In this document: positions 1-6,298 of the stretch, piece after piece
Layout: every line of letters starts with the position of its first letter
Numbering within the stretch: the stretch's first letter is position 1
Assembly (NCBI GenBank): GCA_042571625.1
Contig: JBHPFQ010000007.1
Coordinates: 1 to 25,583, forward strand
DNA: 25,583 bases
Reading direction: 5' to 3'
DNA from: JBHPFQ01 sp042571625
GTDB taxonomy: Bacteria > Patescibacteriota > Minisyncoccia > Portnoybacterales > UBA2143
Made by a program: the position numbers and the translations under genes
The notes under the pieces: model-generated
What the model was told of the DNA's origin: nothing
The model's input: only the letters and a program-made list of their open reading frames with translations
Databases searched by the model: none

Positions 1-1
1 A

Positions 2-331
2 TCTTACGATCTAATTCTTACTAAGTATGGAACTGGCGGAAGTTATAATCTGCCAAATAGAATAATTTTAAACTTTAATAAAAAAACACCGAATGATATT
101 ATTAGAATTATAATTCATGAAATTATTCATTTATTAATTCAGCCGCTTATTGAAAAATTCGAAATAGAACATTGGCCAAAAGAAAGAATTGTTGATTTAA
201 TGTTATCTAAAATAATGCCCGAATTAACTAAAATGCAGAAATTATCACAAAATACGGAAAAAATAGATAAACTTTTTAACAAATTCTTTCCAGATATTGA
301 AAAAATAATCAAAGAATGCGCTACTCAATGA
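2..331 (+). CDS. C-terminal part of a putative zinc metallopeptidase (5' end outside window)
   Basis: An open frame enters from the left edge and stops with TGA at 329-331, giving 109 residues. It contains HEIIH (codons at 116-130) within a hydrophobic stretch, IIIHEIIHLLI, which is the HExxH zinc-binding signature of many metallopeptidases. The third zinc ligand is not obvious; a Glu-rich segment follows (IEKFEIEHWPKERIVD). The first 20 visible residues contain a Gly/Asn-rich turn. No start codon is in the window, so total length and family are unknown. It converges on the radical SAM/peptide genes and shares a hairpin terminator with them. The HExxH match is seen directly; peptidase activity is inferred and the substrate is unknown. 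Confidence 0.55.
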   Translation, partial: SYDLILTKYGTGGSYNLPNRIILNFNKKTPNDIIRIIIHEIIHLLIQPLIEKFEIEHWPKERIVDLMLSKIMPELTKMQKLSQNTEKIDKLFNKFFPDIEKIIKECATQ

Positions 332-362
332 AAAAGGACAGATATTATATATCCGTCCTTTT
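331..362. terminator. bidirectional intrinsic terminator
   Basis: AAAAGGAC (332-339) pairs with GTCCTTTT (355-362), and GATAT (341-345) with ATATC (349-353), around a 3-nt loop with one A/C mismatch. A-rich and T-rich flanks let it work in both directions. It sits right after the stop of the HExxH gene on the plus strand and 6 nt after the stop of the Cys-rich peptide on the minus strand. Confidence 0.7.
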
Positions 363-367
363 ATTAA

Positions 368-421
368 TTAACAATCAGAACAGTCAGCGCAATCGCAGGA
401 ACAATCAGCGCAATCGCACAT
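368..421 (-). CDS. 17-residue Cys/Asp-rich repeat peptide (possible RiPP precursor or metal-binding tail)
   Basis: ATG at 421 to TAA at 368 encodes MCDCADCSCDCADCSDC: seven Cys and five Asp in 17 residues, arranged as two CDCADCS heptads plus DC. The two 21-bp DNA units differ at two bases, GAT/GAC (Asp) and TCC/TCT (Ser), both synonymous, which suggests selection on the peptide. It overlaps the end of the radical SAM frame by 17 nt in another frame and ends 6 nt before a terminator. A weak AGAAAG lies about 8 nt upstream. It could instead be the true C-terminus of the radical SAM protein: one base fewer, or two more, in the A6 run at 435-440 would join the frames as MLKIESSYMCDC. The composition is seen directly; a RiPP or metal-binding role is inferred. 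Confidence 0.5.
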   Translation of the reverse strand: MCDCADCSCDCADCSDC

Positions 422-710
422 ATAAGAACTTTCTATTTTTTAACATCCGCCCATTACTTACTACTTTCATTTGCAAACCTAAACTAGAACCATATTTTAT
501 AATTTCTATCAAATGTGGATAAATTGTAGGTTCGCCACCTATAAGTAAACATTCTTTTACGCCTATTCTTGATAATTCGTCTAAAACCTGAATGATATAA
601 TCAAAATCCATATAATACTTTTGCTTAATCATATTTCTAGCATAACAATAATTACATAAATTATTACAAGAATAAGTAATTACCAGCCATGCTGTCTTAA
701 TATCTGCCAT
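405..710 (-). CDS. truncated radical SAM protein, N-terminal portion
   Basis: The 101-residue product starts MADIKTAWLVITYSC and carries the radical SAM 4Fe-4S motif CX3CX2C (CNNLCNYC) near residue 16, followed by GGEPTIYP, the usual second conserved strand, near residue 60. I chose ATG at 710 over an upstream ATG at 746 because GAGGAG lies just upstream of it. Radical SAM domains normally need about 200 residues or more for the barrel; this one stops after roughly the fourth strand, so it is truncated or frameshifted. The last residues (KNRKFLYVRLR) do not look like a barrel and overlap the Cys/Asp-rich peptide frame. It may be a decayed peptide-modifying enzyme, or a fusion broken at an A6 homopolymer. 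The family call is secure; catalytic competence is doubtful. Confidence 0.7.
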   Translation of the reverse strand: MADIKTAWLVITYSCNNLCNYCYARNMIKQKYYMDFDYIIQVLDELSRIGVKECLLIGGEPTIYPHLIEIIKYGSSLGLQMKVVSNGRMLKNRKFLYVRLR

Positions 711-799
711 AGCGATCTCCTCATTATGCTTAATTGCTTGATTCAATAAATGTTGTTAATTTATTTATATTAAAGAACAAAATTTTCACTTAACTATAA

Positions 800-827
800 T
801 TTACAATAATTTTAGGTAAATTGTCAA
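800..827 (-). promoter_or_regulatory. candidate promoter of the radical SAM/peptide transcript
   Basis: A perfect TTGACA (822-827, minus) is followed after 16 bp by TGTAAA (800-805); TATAGT lies a little further downstream. The start codon is about 90 nt further on. The -35 is strong but the -10 is ambiguous. Confidence 0.4.
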
Positions 828-870
828 GTTCAGCCAAACGCCAAAAATCAGCCTATATATAAAGAACAAA

Positions 871-925
871 GTTTTTCCAAAAAAAAGAAGGCTACCCTTC
901 GCAAAGGGCAGCCCCTCGTTTTTTT
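871..925. repeat. palindromic repeat, copy 1 (terminator-like)
   Basis: It starts GTTTTTCCAAAAAAAAG, then GGCTACCCTT (890-899) pairs with AAGGGCAGCC (904-913) with one mismatch, then comes a T7 run (919-925). It resembles the copies at 1185-1295 and 23972-24047 in both the TTTTCCAAAAAAA arm and the CCCTTCGCAAA core, and shares the core with 22110-22173. It ends 4 bp before the AbrB-like stop codon, so on the minus strand it can terminate that gene. Confidence 0.65.
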
Positions 926-929
926 ATGA

Positions 930-1112
930 TTACTTTTTCCAATCCTTGATAATGATACTGCTACCTTTTTTATAAAGGATTAGTTTTTGTTTTTCTCTGA
1001 TTTTTAAAGTATCAACAATTTCTGCAGGAATGACAACAGCCATACTACGTTTCCCTACGCGTGTTGCCTTCCTTATATATTTTTTTATTTTAGCCATAAT
1101 TTTTTTGCTCAT
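930..1112 (-). CDS. SpoVT/AbrB-type DNA-binding protein
   Basis: The product is 60 residues from ATG at 1112, or 55 from ATG at 1097. The segment from KKYIRKATRVGKRSMAVVIP on is a typical swapped-hairpin AbrB half-barrel: a basic strand, a conserved (V/I)IPAEIVDTLKI turn, then KQKLILYKKGSSIIIKDW. Such proteins dimerise and bind DNA as transition-state regulators or antitoxins. No toxin gene is adjacent. The start is uncertain because no Shine-Dalgarno is visible and the upstream DNA is made of 12-bp repeats, which would be translated as LRSNVSS-type sequence if a TTG at 1154 were used. Those repeats overlap and precede the start and could be its operator. The fold is recognised from sequence pattern; the regulated target is unknown. 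Confidence 0.7.
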   Translation of the reverse strand: MSKKIMAKIKKYIRKATRVGKRSMAVVIPAEIVDTLKIREKQKLILYKKGSSIIIKDWKK

Positions 1113-1154
1113 TACATTGCTACGTAACATGCTACTTACATTGCTACGTAACAA
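1107..1154. repeat. 12-bp tandem repeat array A (4 units)
   Basis: The units, read on the plus strand, are GCTCATTACATT, GCTACGTAACAT, GCTACTTACATT and GCTACGTAACAA. Two alternating variants of one 12-mer are visible. The array covers the start region of the AbrB-like gene, and the same units recur at 1354-1389. Confidence 0.85.
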
Positions 1155-1184
1155 TTTTATTTTATTATAGCAGGAAAATGAAAG

Positions 1185-1295
1185 TTTTCCAAAAAAAAGA
1201 TAGATTTTTCCGATAAATTGAAGGGTTACCCTTTCGCAAAAGGGTAATTCCCTTTAATTTTGCGGTTTAAAATCTATCCCTCTTTTTTTGGAAAA
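1185..1295. repeat. long near-perfect palindrome, repeat copy 2
   Basis: The left arm, TTTTCCAAAAAAAAGATAG continuing to 1208, is matched by its inverse at 1269-1295 (AAAATCTATC, then CTTTTTTTGGAAAA) with only a small bulge. Inside, ATTGAAGGGTTACCCTTT pairs with AAAGGGTAA and CCCTTTAAT around a CGC turn. The whole 111 bp can fold as one hairpin. It is flanked by the two 12-bp repeat arrays and shares arm and core with the other copies. It looks like a non-autonomous palindromic element; mobility is inferred. Confidence 0.75.
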
Positions 1296-1318
1296 ATTTA
1301 TTCTTTGTTTATTTTATA

Positions 1319-1340
1319 GATTCCTGCTTTCGCAGGAATA
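1319..1340. repeat. short REP-like hairpin
   Basis: ATTCCTGC (1320-1327) and GCAGGAAT (1332-1339) form an 8-bp stem with a TTTC loop. Hairpins of this ATTCCTGC type are common dispersed palindromes in many bacteria; only one copy is seen here. Confidence 0.5.
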
Positions 1341-1353
1341 ACAAAAAAGTTTT

Positions 1354-1389
1354 GCTACTTACATTGCTACGTAACATGCTACTTACATC
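1354..1389. repeat. 12-bp tandem repeat array B (3 units)
   Basis: The units are GCTACTTACATT, GCTACGTAACAT and GCTACTTACATC. It has the same 12-mer family as 1107-1154 and lies on the other side of the 1185-1295 palindrome. Its last unit overlaps the stop codon of the VanZ-like gene. Confidence 0.85.
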
Positions 1390-1745
1390 ATATTTATTTT
1401 ACACAACCAAGCTGATAACAAAACTCCTATGCTATCTATCATAACATCGCTTATTACTCCGTGCCTGCCAAGAATAAAACTTTGGTGATATTCATCTGAT
1501 ATAGCATAAAGAATTGCAATAGTGATTGCTAAAAATAAAATCTTCTTTTTTGATAAGCCGTGATCTCTTAATGCTCCGATCAAAAGAAAAGTTAAAATAG
1601 CATATTCTAATATATGAGCTGTTTTACGAAAAATAGTATCCCAGAAAAGTGGAAATTCAGAACTAATGCTTGATTGATGAGACAGAAAAAATATCAAACT
1701 CATCCATAAAACAACTGGTCCCCATTGTTTAATGATTTTAATCAT
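1383..1745 (-). CDS. VanZ-like family membrane protein
   Basis: The 120-residue product has three to four predicted membrane segments (about 10-22, 43-59, 67-84, 100-116). It carries the family pattern KTAHILEYAILTFLL (41-55) and, after the third segment, SDEYHQSFILGRHGVISDVMID (83-104), with the conserved Glu-His-Gln, Arg-His and Asp residues. VanZ-like proteins are small integral membrane proteins; VanZ itself confers low-level teicoplanin resistance, but most relatives have no known function. The start is ATG at 1745, directly after the T8 tract of a terminator hairpin and with no Shine-Dalgarno. A TGGTATAAT promoter lies in the loop of that hairpin. The last codons (ATGATGTAA) fall inside 12-bp repeat array B. 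Confidence 0.85.
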   Translation of the reverse strand: MIKIIKQWGPVVLWMSLIFFLSHQSSISSEFPLFWDTIFRKTAHILEYAILTFLLIGALRDHGLSKKKILFLAITIAILYAISDEYHQSFILGRHGVISDVMIDSIGVLLSAWLCKINMM

Positions 1746-1749
1746 AAAA

Positions 1750-1789
1750 AAAATCGCCTTATGAATGAATTATACCACAAGGCGATTTT
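1750..1789 (-). terminator. intrinsic terminator between the 1805-2182 gene and the VanZ-like gene
   Basis: An 11-bp perfect stem, AAAATCGCCTT (1750-1760) with AAGGCGATTTT (1779-1789), encloses an 18-nt loop. On the minus strand it is followed by a T8 tract that runs into the vanZ-like ATG. Its A-rich flank could also allow plus-strand termination. Confidence 0.75.
1769..1777 (-). promoter_or_regulatory. extended -10 promoter inside the terminator loop
   Basis: The loop of the 1750-1789 hairpin reads TGGTATAAT on the minus strand, a consensus extended -10 (TGnTATAAT). A weak TTCAAT lies 17 bp upstream as a possible -35. Initiation near 1762 would give a short leader ahead of the vanZ-like ATG at 1745, with only the 3' arm of the hairpin in the transcript. 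Confidence 0.55.
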
Positions 1790-1804
1790 ATATTGAATTT
1801 TTAA

Positions 1805-2182
1805 TTAATAACTTTTGGTCAACTTCTCTATGATCTTTTCACATTTTTCTTGAATGCTTGTTTCCTTGTTGACCTTAATTAAAGAATCATCATCCATACC
1901 ATAAGTATCATCCCAGTGGCTTAAAGCCACTATTTCTATATTATTATTAATTTCTCTTATTTTTCTGAATATATCTGCAACTTCTTCTCTGCCCGGAAAA
2001 GAATCAACTATCTTTTCTGTAAAAATAACTTGATTAAAATGCAAACAAAGAGATGGTATGTCTTTTGTCTCAAAATCCTCTTTATTCTTAGCTGAAATAT
2101 ACGAATGCAACCCAAGAAGATCAAACAAATTTGCTAAATAACAGCTAATGTCATTATCTGAAAATAAACAAATGCTTTTCAT
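1805..2182 (-). CDS. small protein of unknown function, possibly a degenerate receiver-like domain
   Basis: The 125-residue soluble product starts MKSICLFSDNDISCYLANLF. ATG at 2182 is preceded by a good Shine-Dalgarno (AAAGGGGAGAG). The alternating strand/helix pattern resembles a CheY-like fold: an acidic SDND turn after strand 1, FRKIREINNNIEIVALSH around residues 72-89, and a late LIKVN strand followed by a final amphipathic helix. There is no clear phospho-acceptor Asp at strand 3, where VIFTEK stands. It is the last gene of the polX group and is followed by a strong terminator. I do not recognise the family firmly; the receiver comparison is inference from pattern. Confidence 0.6.
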   Translation of the reverse strand: MKSICLFSDNDISCYLANLFDLLGLHSYISAKNKEDFETKDIPSLCLHFNQVIFTEKIVDSFPGREEVADIFRKIREINNNIEIVALSHWDDTYGMDDDSLIKVNKETSIQEKCEKIIEKLTKSY

Positions 2183-2212
2183 CTCACTCTCCCCTTTTTA
2201 AAGATTAATAAA

Positions 2213-3940
2213 CTAAAGATCCAAAAACTTCAAAAATTCCTTCAATGATTTTGTGTTCAAGATATCTTTTTTTTCAGCCCATCCACGGCGAGCTGTTCCA
2301 ATACCAAACTTCATCATTGAAAGCCCTGAACTGCTATGCGAGTCAGTTCCAAGAATCAATTTAACATTTTTTCCAACAGCCAAGCGAATGTCTGTATCTT
2401 TTAAATCCAATCGCGCAAAATGCGCATTTATTTCTAAAGCAGTTTTTGTTTTCTTAGCTATCTCTAATATTTTTTCAAAATCCAACTGATATGGTTCTCT
2501 TTTTAAAATAACCCTTCCAGTTGGATGAGCAATTACATCAACATTGACATTTTCCATCGCTTTTGTCAATCTATCAGTCATATCTTTCTTAGAAATCTTA
2601 AAACTAGAATGAACAGACGCTAAAACAATATCCAGTTTAGATAAGACTTCGTCATTAATTCCTAAACTTCCATCTTTACGAATATCAACCTCACATCCTT
2701 TTAATATTTTAATTCCAGAAATCTTTTTATCAATTTTATCAATTTCTCTCATCTGTCTTAACAATCGTTTTTCATCCAAAGCTCCTGATATTTTTAAGAA
2801 ACCAGCATGATCAGTAATAGCCAAATACTTATATCCTATTTCTTTAGCCATTTTAGCCATTTCTTCAATTGTATTCTTTCCATCGCTCCAATCAGTATGA
2901 ATATGACAATCGCCTTTTATATCATTATATCCAATTAAATTAGGAAGTTTGCCAACAAAAGACGCTTCTACTTCTCCTGCGTTTTCCCTTAATTCAGGCT
3001 CAATATATGATAAATCAAGAGCTTGATAAACTTCTCTTTCGGTCCTACCAGCAATATGTTCATTAACAGATTTTTTCCTTATAAAAACTCCGTATTCATT
3101 TAATTTTAAATTCTTTTTGATAGCAATCCTACGAACAGCAATATTATGATCCTTGTTTCCTGTGAAATACTGCAAGGCCGCGCCAAAACTTTGTTTTTTA
3201 ACCACGCGTAAATCACAATCTAAACCATTTTTAAAACGGACTGATGATTTAGTTGAACCCTTTACCCAAACTTTCTTTACTTCTGGAAGATTCGTAAAAA
3301 ACTCCATTACCTTTTCAGGATTTCGTGAAACAACTAATATATCCCCATCTCCGATTGTTTCTTTCATTCTTCTGATTGATCCTGCTATGCTCGCACTTTC
3401 AACTTCTGGAATTTTTTCAAGGCGATTTAATATATCTTTAACAAATGGAAAAATAGAACCAAGCAAAAATCTTCCTTTACCAGCTTTAGCAAATTCAATT
3501 CCTTGTAAAATATTATCCTGACTTTTTTGCCCAAATCCTTCTAACTCTTTAATCTTGCCTTTTTTAGCAACTCTTTCTAAATCTTTTAAATTTTTAATTT
3601 TAAGTTTTCTATATAAAATCTTAATCTTTTTAGCCCCAAGCCCCTCAATCATTAATAACGACTCTATATCAACAGGACATTCTTTTTTCAGCTTTTTATA
3701 ATTCTTAATTTTGCCTGTTTTAATATACTCTTCAATTTTCAAAGCAATATTTTTCCCCACTCCAGAAATATCTTCCAATGCTTTTAATCCTCCTTGCTTA
3801 TAAATATCTTTAACATCTTTTTCTAATAGCTCTATTGCTCTACCAGCTTTTTCATAAGCTTGCGGCTTAAATTCAACTTCTTTTAATTCAAGAAAGTCAG
3901 CAATCCTATAAAATATTTGAGCTAATTCAAAATTTATCAT
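2213..3940 (-). CDS. polX: DNA polymerase/3'-5' exonuclease PolX
   Basis: The 575-residue product has the usual bacterial PolX architecture and length. Residues 1-80 are the 8-kDa-like domain with a helix-hairpin-helix (DISGVGKNIA, 57-66). Further HhH turns are at 96-104 (MIEGLGAKK) and 134-140. The nucleotidyltransferase palm has AGSIRR (186-191), GDGD with D198 and D200, and the third metal Asp in DCDLRV (241-246). The C-terminal PHP domain has DCHIHTDWSDG (344-354), TDHA (377-380), E417, H444, AHPTGR (471-476) and GTDSHSS (531-537), so the metal ligands look intact. PolX fills short gaps in base excision repair and its PHP domain gives 3'-5' exonuclease and AP-site activity. The start overlaps the MFS stop by 4 bp (ATGA), implying translational coupling. 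Confidence 0.95.
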   Translation of the reverse strand: MINFELAQIFYRIADFLELKEVEFKPQAYEKAGRAIELLEKDVKDIYKQGGLKALEDISGVGKNIALKIEEYIKTGKIKNYKKLKKECPVDIESLLMIEGLGAKKIKILYRKLKIKNLKDLERVAKKGKIKELEGFGQKSQDNILQGIEFAKAGKGRFLLGSIFPFVKDILNRLEKIPEVESASIAGSIRRMKETIGDGDILVVSRNPEKVMEFFTNLPEVKKVWVKGSTKSSVRFKNGLDCDLRVVKKQSFGAALQYFTGNKDHNIAVRRIAIKKNLKLNEYGVFIRKKSVNEHIAGRTEREVYQALDLSYIEPELRENAGEVEASFVGKLPNLIGYNDIKGDCHIHTDWSDGKNTIEEMAKMAKEIGYKYLAITDHAGFLKISGALDEKRLLRQMREIDKIDKKISGIKILKGCEVDIRKDGSLGINDEVLSKLDIVLASVHSSFKISKKDMTDRLTKAMENVNVDVIAHPTGRVILKREPYQLDFEKILEIAKKTKTALEINAHFARLDLKDTDIRLAVGKNVKLILGTDSHSSSGLSMMKFGIGTARRGWAEKKDILNTKSLKEFLKFLDL

Positions 3941-4578
3941 TTTGGCGCAGGCGGTTGTATATCTTTTATCTGTGGGACTTTAGGCATTTTTTTATCTTTA
4001 GATGATATCTCGCCTAAACAGAATAATGGCAAAAGAGCGCTAATGAAAATAATAATTCCAACTATAATAAAGAGCGCGTTAAATCCCCACTTATCTGCAA
4101 CTATACCTCCGAGCGCTCCAGCAATTCCAGTGCTAAATCCTACAAAAGAACTGCGAGTACTCCAATCAAATGCTTCTCTTCCTTTATCAATATGACGAGT
4201 AAAAATAGCTGTATACCCTGGAATGTTCATCCCCATTCCAATAGCATAAATCCCTTGCAATAAATAAATATGCCATGGCAAAGAAGCAAAAATATAGCTA
4301 AAAATAGCAATTGAAGCTAATAAAGAGCCAATAAGAATAAAAAGTAAATCATCTTTCTCTCCATGATTACGATCTAAAAAAAGACCAAACGGGATAACAA
4401 CCAATGATTTAACAATCCAATAAATAGCAGCAGAATATCCAATTACCTCTAAATTACCACCAGCAATACGGTCTGTTATAAAAACAGCAAAAACAGGTAC
4501 AACAAAACCCAGTCCACTCATTAAAACAACATCAGTTGCAATTAAAACTTTGATAACATGATTAAATGTTTTTTTCAT
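3937..4578 (-). CDS. half-size MFS-type membrane protein
   Basis: The 213-residue product has six predicted membrane segments (about 10-34, 45-67, 78-94, 100-118, 143-160, 168-189). The loop motif LFLDRNHGEKDD (66-77) matches the MFS motif between helices 2 and 3, and GMGMNIPGYTAIFTRHIDKGREAF resembles the helix 4/5 region. Normal MFS transporters have 12 helices; this one stops after six and ends in a Lys/Pro-rich tail (PKVPQIKDIQPPAPK). There is no second half downstream, because the stop overlaps polX. It may act as a dimer or be a shortened relative; the substrate is unknown. A -10 box lies six bases before ATG, so the message is probably leaderless. Confidence 0.75.
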   Translation of the reverse strand: MKKTFNHVIKVLIATDVVLMSGLGFVVPVFAVFITDRIAGGNLEVIGYSAAIYWIVKSLVVIPFGLFLDRNHGEKDDLLFILIGSLLASIAIFSYIFASLPWHIYLLQGIYAIGMGMNIPGYTAIFTRHIDKGREAFDWSTRSSFVGFSTGIAGALGGIVADKWGFNALFIIVGIIIFISALLPLFCLGEISSKDKKMPKVPQIKDIQPPAPK

Positions 4579-4584
4579 AATTCT

Positions 4585-4593
4585 ATTATATCA
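4585..4593 (-). promoter_or_regulatory. leaderless-type promoter of the MFS-polX operon
   Basis: The minus strand reads TGATATAAT (extended -10), then AGAATT, then ATG. With initiation about 7 nt after the -10, the transcript would begin at the start codon. No convincing -35 is seen. Confidence 0.6.
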
Positions 4594-4639
4594 AAATTAT
4601 AAAAAATAGAAAATAAACAAATTATCACTTATTCTTTAT

Positions 4640-4849
4640 TTATCCCCACGGATGGCAAGTAGATAATTGTTTTAATCCCATTTGGATTCCTTTAAATATT
4701 CCATATTTTTCAATGGATTGTTTTGTATATTCAGAGCAACTAGGATAATGCCGACATCTACCCAAAATCCGCAAAATAGGAAATTGACCATGATCCGGAG
4801 ATATGGTTTTTTGATAGATAACAATTAAAAAAATAATAATTTGTTTCAT
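4640..4849 (-). CDS. yidD: membrane protein insertion efficiency factor YidD
   Basis: The 69-residue product has a hydrophobic N-terminal helix (IIIFLIVIYQKTISP), RCRHYPSCSEYTKQSIEKYG (31-50) and the C-terminal CHPWG (65-69), the hallmarks of the YidD family (three Cys at 32, 38 and 65). YidD is a small membrane-associated protein that assists YidC-dependent insertion. In many bacteria it sits in the rnpA-yidC region, which is absent here; instead it follows the ligase gene by 28 bp. AGGAAT upstream of ATG at 4849 serves as ribosome binding site. Length and motifs are normal. Confidence 0.93.
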   Translation of the reverse strand: MKQIIIFLIVIYQKTISPDHGQFPILRILGRCRHYPSCSEYTKQSIEKYGIFKGIQMGLKQLSTCHPWG

Positions 4850-4877
4850 TATTCCTAATATTTCTCAAATTCAATAT

Positions 4878-5867
4878 TTAATCCGCATTAGCCGCAATAA
4901 TTCCAAATATCATCCAAAGCATTAATTGACCTTGTTGAAGAGTCCAAAAGAAATGATCAAATAATCCAATTATCAAAATAGCTGGCAATAACAAACAAAA
5001 AATAAGATGCTTTGATTTAAGAGCGCTCTTAAATAAAAGAAATATAAAAAATAAAAATATAACTAATCCTATCAAACCGGTTTCACTAGCAATTAGCAAA
5101 TAAATATTATGGACGGGCTGATGAGTCCAACTTGCTAAAAGATCATACATATTTTTAAATTCCCAAACAAAATTACCAATACCTAATCCTATAAAAGGAT
5201 AATTAGCAATAGTTAAAAAAGCTGTATCATTATAAAAAACTCTCATTGAAAAAGATTTTTGCTCCGGCGAAATTCTAAATCTTGATGATGCTTCGGGCCA
5301 TGATAGACAAACAAATATCAAGCAAAAAATAGATAGCAACAATAAAATAAATATTGATTTCCTAAATAAAACTTTATTCTTCTTTTTAATTCCTGACCAG
5401 AAATTAATCACAAAATATATTAAGCTAAATAACAAAAAAACAAAAATAGAAGTTCTGGAGAAAGAAACAAACAATGCGAACAATAATGTAAAATACGCGA
5501 TCAATAACAGACATTTTTTAATATGCGAATGCCCTTTATCCATCCATACGAAATATAGAAGAAATATGCTAATTAATAGAAACGCGGCTAAAACATTCGG
5601 ATGTGGAAATGTTCCATATGGCCTTATCAATTTTATTGAATTTACAACAAAATTAGCCACCCCTGTTTTTTCTATGCTTAAAGGACTTTCTGCAAAATAT
5701 TTAAACCCTAAACTTGATTGAATAGCATACTGTCGTATAGCAATACACGACTGAACTAATCCACTGAATATAAATATATAAACCAATCTCCTAAAATTAA
5801 TTTTAAATTGATTTTTCCCATAATCCTCAAACTCATCATCTTCAGAAATCTTTAGGCAGAAAAACAT
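4878..5867 (-). pseudogene. O-antigen ligase/polymerase-like protein, C-terminal fragment of a split gene
   Basis: The 329-codon open frame encodes multiple membrane helices and the Wzy/WaaL-type region: RPYGTFPHPNVLAAFLLI, then SFSRTSIFVFL, a large loop with GLGIGNF, WTHQPVHNIYLLIASETGLIGL, and late helices. HNxYL and the Arg/His-containing loop are typical of O-antigen ligases. The first residues (MFFCLK) are not native; they come from inserted DNA. Removing the 74-bp insertion unit at 5831-5904 fuses this frame to the 5852-6298 frame and gives a continuous 448-codon gene, normal for the family. If the insertion is real the protein is broken; if it is an assembly or amplification chimera, the gene is intact. 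The family has glycan-polymer ligase or polymerase members; the exact substrate is unknown. Confidence 0.8.
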
Positions 5868-5923
5868 GGTGGATAAAAATATGTATGATCTTTTAGCAAG
5901 TTGGACTCATCATCTTCAGAAAT
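5831..5923. repeat. 74-bp insertion with 19-bp direct repeat, templated from two inverted local segments
   Basis: ACTCATCATCTTCAGAAAT occurs at 5831-5849 and again at 5905-5923. Between them, one stretch is the reverse complement of 5119-5157 (39 nt) and the next is the reverse complement of 8229-8263 (35 nt), so the insertion is built from two pieces of nearby DNA in inverted orientation. The joins fall in short identities: TGATGAGT, TA and ATTTCTGAA. The net 74 bp shifts the frame and splits the ligase gene. Confidence 0.85.
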
Positions 5924-6298
5924 AAAACAAAGATTATTTTTTAAATAAAAAAATAAAATCACAAACTCTAATAATTTAATCCACTGATAAAGTCCTAAAT
6001 ATAAATTGCTTGCTATTGAAATTGAATAAAAGCTAACTATTAAAAAAATTACAAGCCAAAAACCATAGCTTTTAAGCGTTCTTTCTATCCGTATCTTAAA
6101 ATTTTTAAAATATCGCTTAGTTTTATTCCGCCAAAACCAAAGCAAGAATACAAAAATAAGGAGAATATCAGTTAAATAAAGATAAGCTGAAGCCCACTCA
6201 TTAAAACTCCCACTCCATTGATATAAAATAACCCTTGTTTGAAAGGGTATAGAAAAAACAAATAAATAAAATAATATTCTTTCAAGTTTTCTTAACAT
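5852..6298 (-). pseudogene. O-antigen ligase/polymerase-like protein, N-terminal fragment of a split gene
   Basis: The 148-codon frame has membrane helices at about 8-28, 42-56, 79-97 and 103-120. Native sequence runs to CFISEDDE (residue 131); the last 17 residues (SNLLKDHTYFYPPCFSA) are encoded by inserted DNA. The start ATG overlaps the stop of the MurE-like gene as TAATG, so it is the next cistron of the ruvA-femX-murE transcript. Together with the 4878-5867 frame it would form one 448-residue polytopic ligase. Helix count and context support the family assignment; the break is seen directly. Confidence 0.8.

Noticed and set aside
316..522. A 68-codon plus-strand frame opposite the radical SAM gene
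   Set aside because: It runs over the terminator and the complement of the Cys/Asp peptide and radical SAM frame; no family motif and low-complexity Asn/Arg composition.
1107..1389. CRISPR array
   Set aside because: Units are 12 bp in direct tandem with no spacers, and no cas genes are present.
3153..3521. A 122-codon plus-strand frame inside polX
   Set aside because: It lies antisense within the conserved polX nucleotidyltransferase region; a shadow frame.
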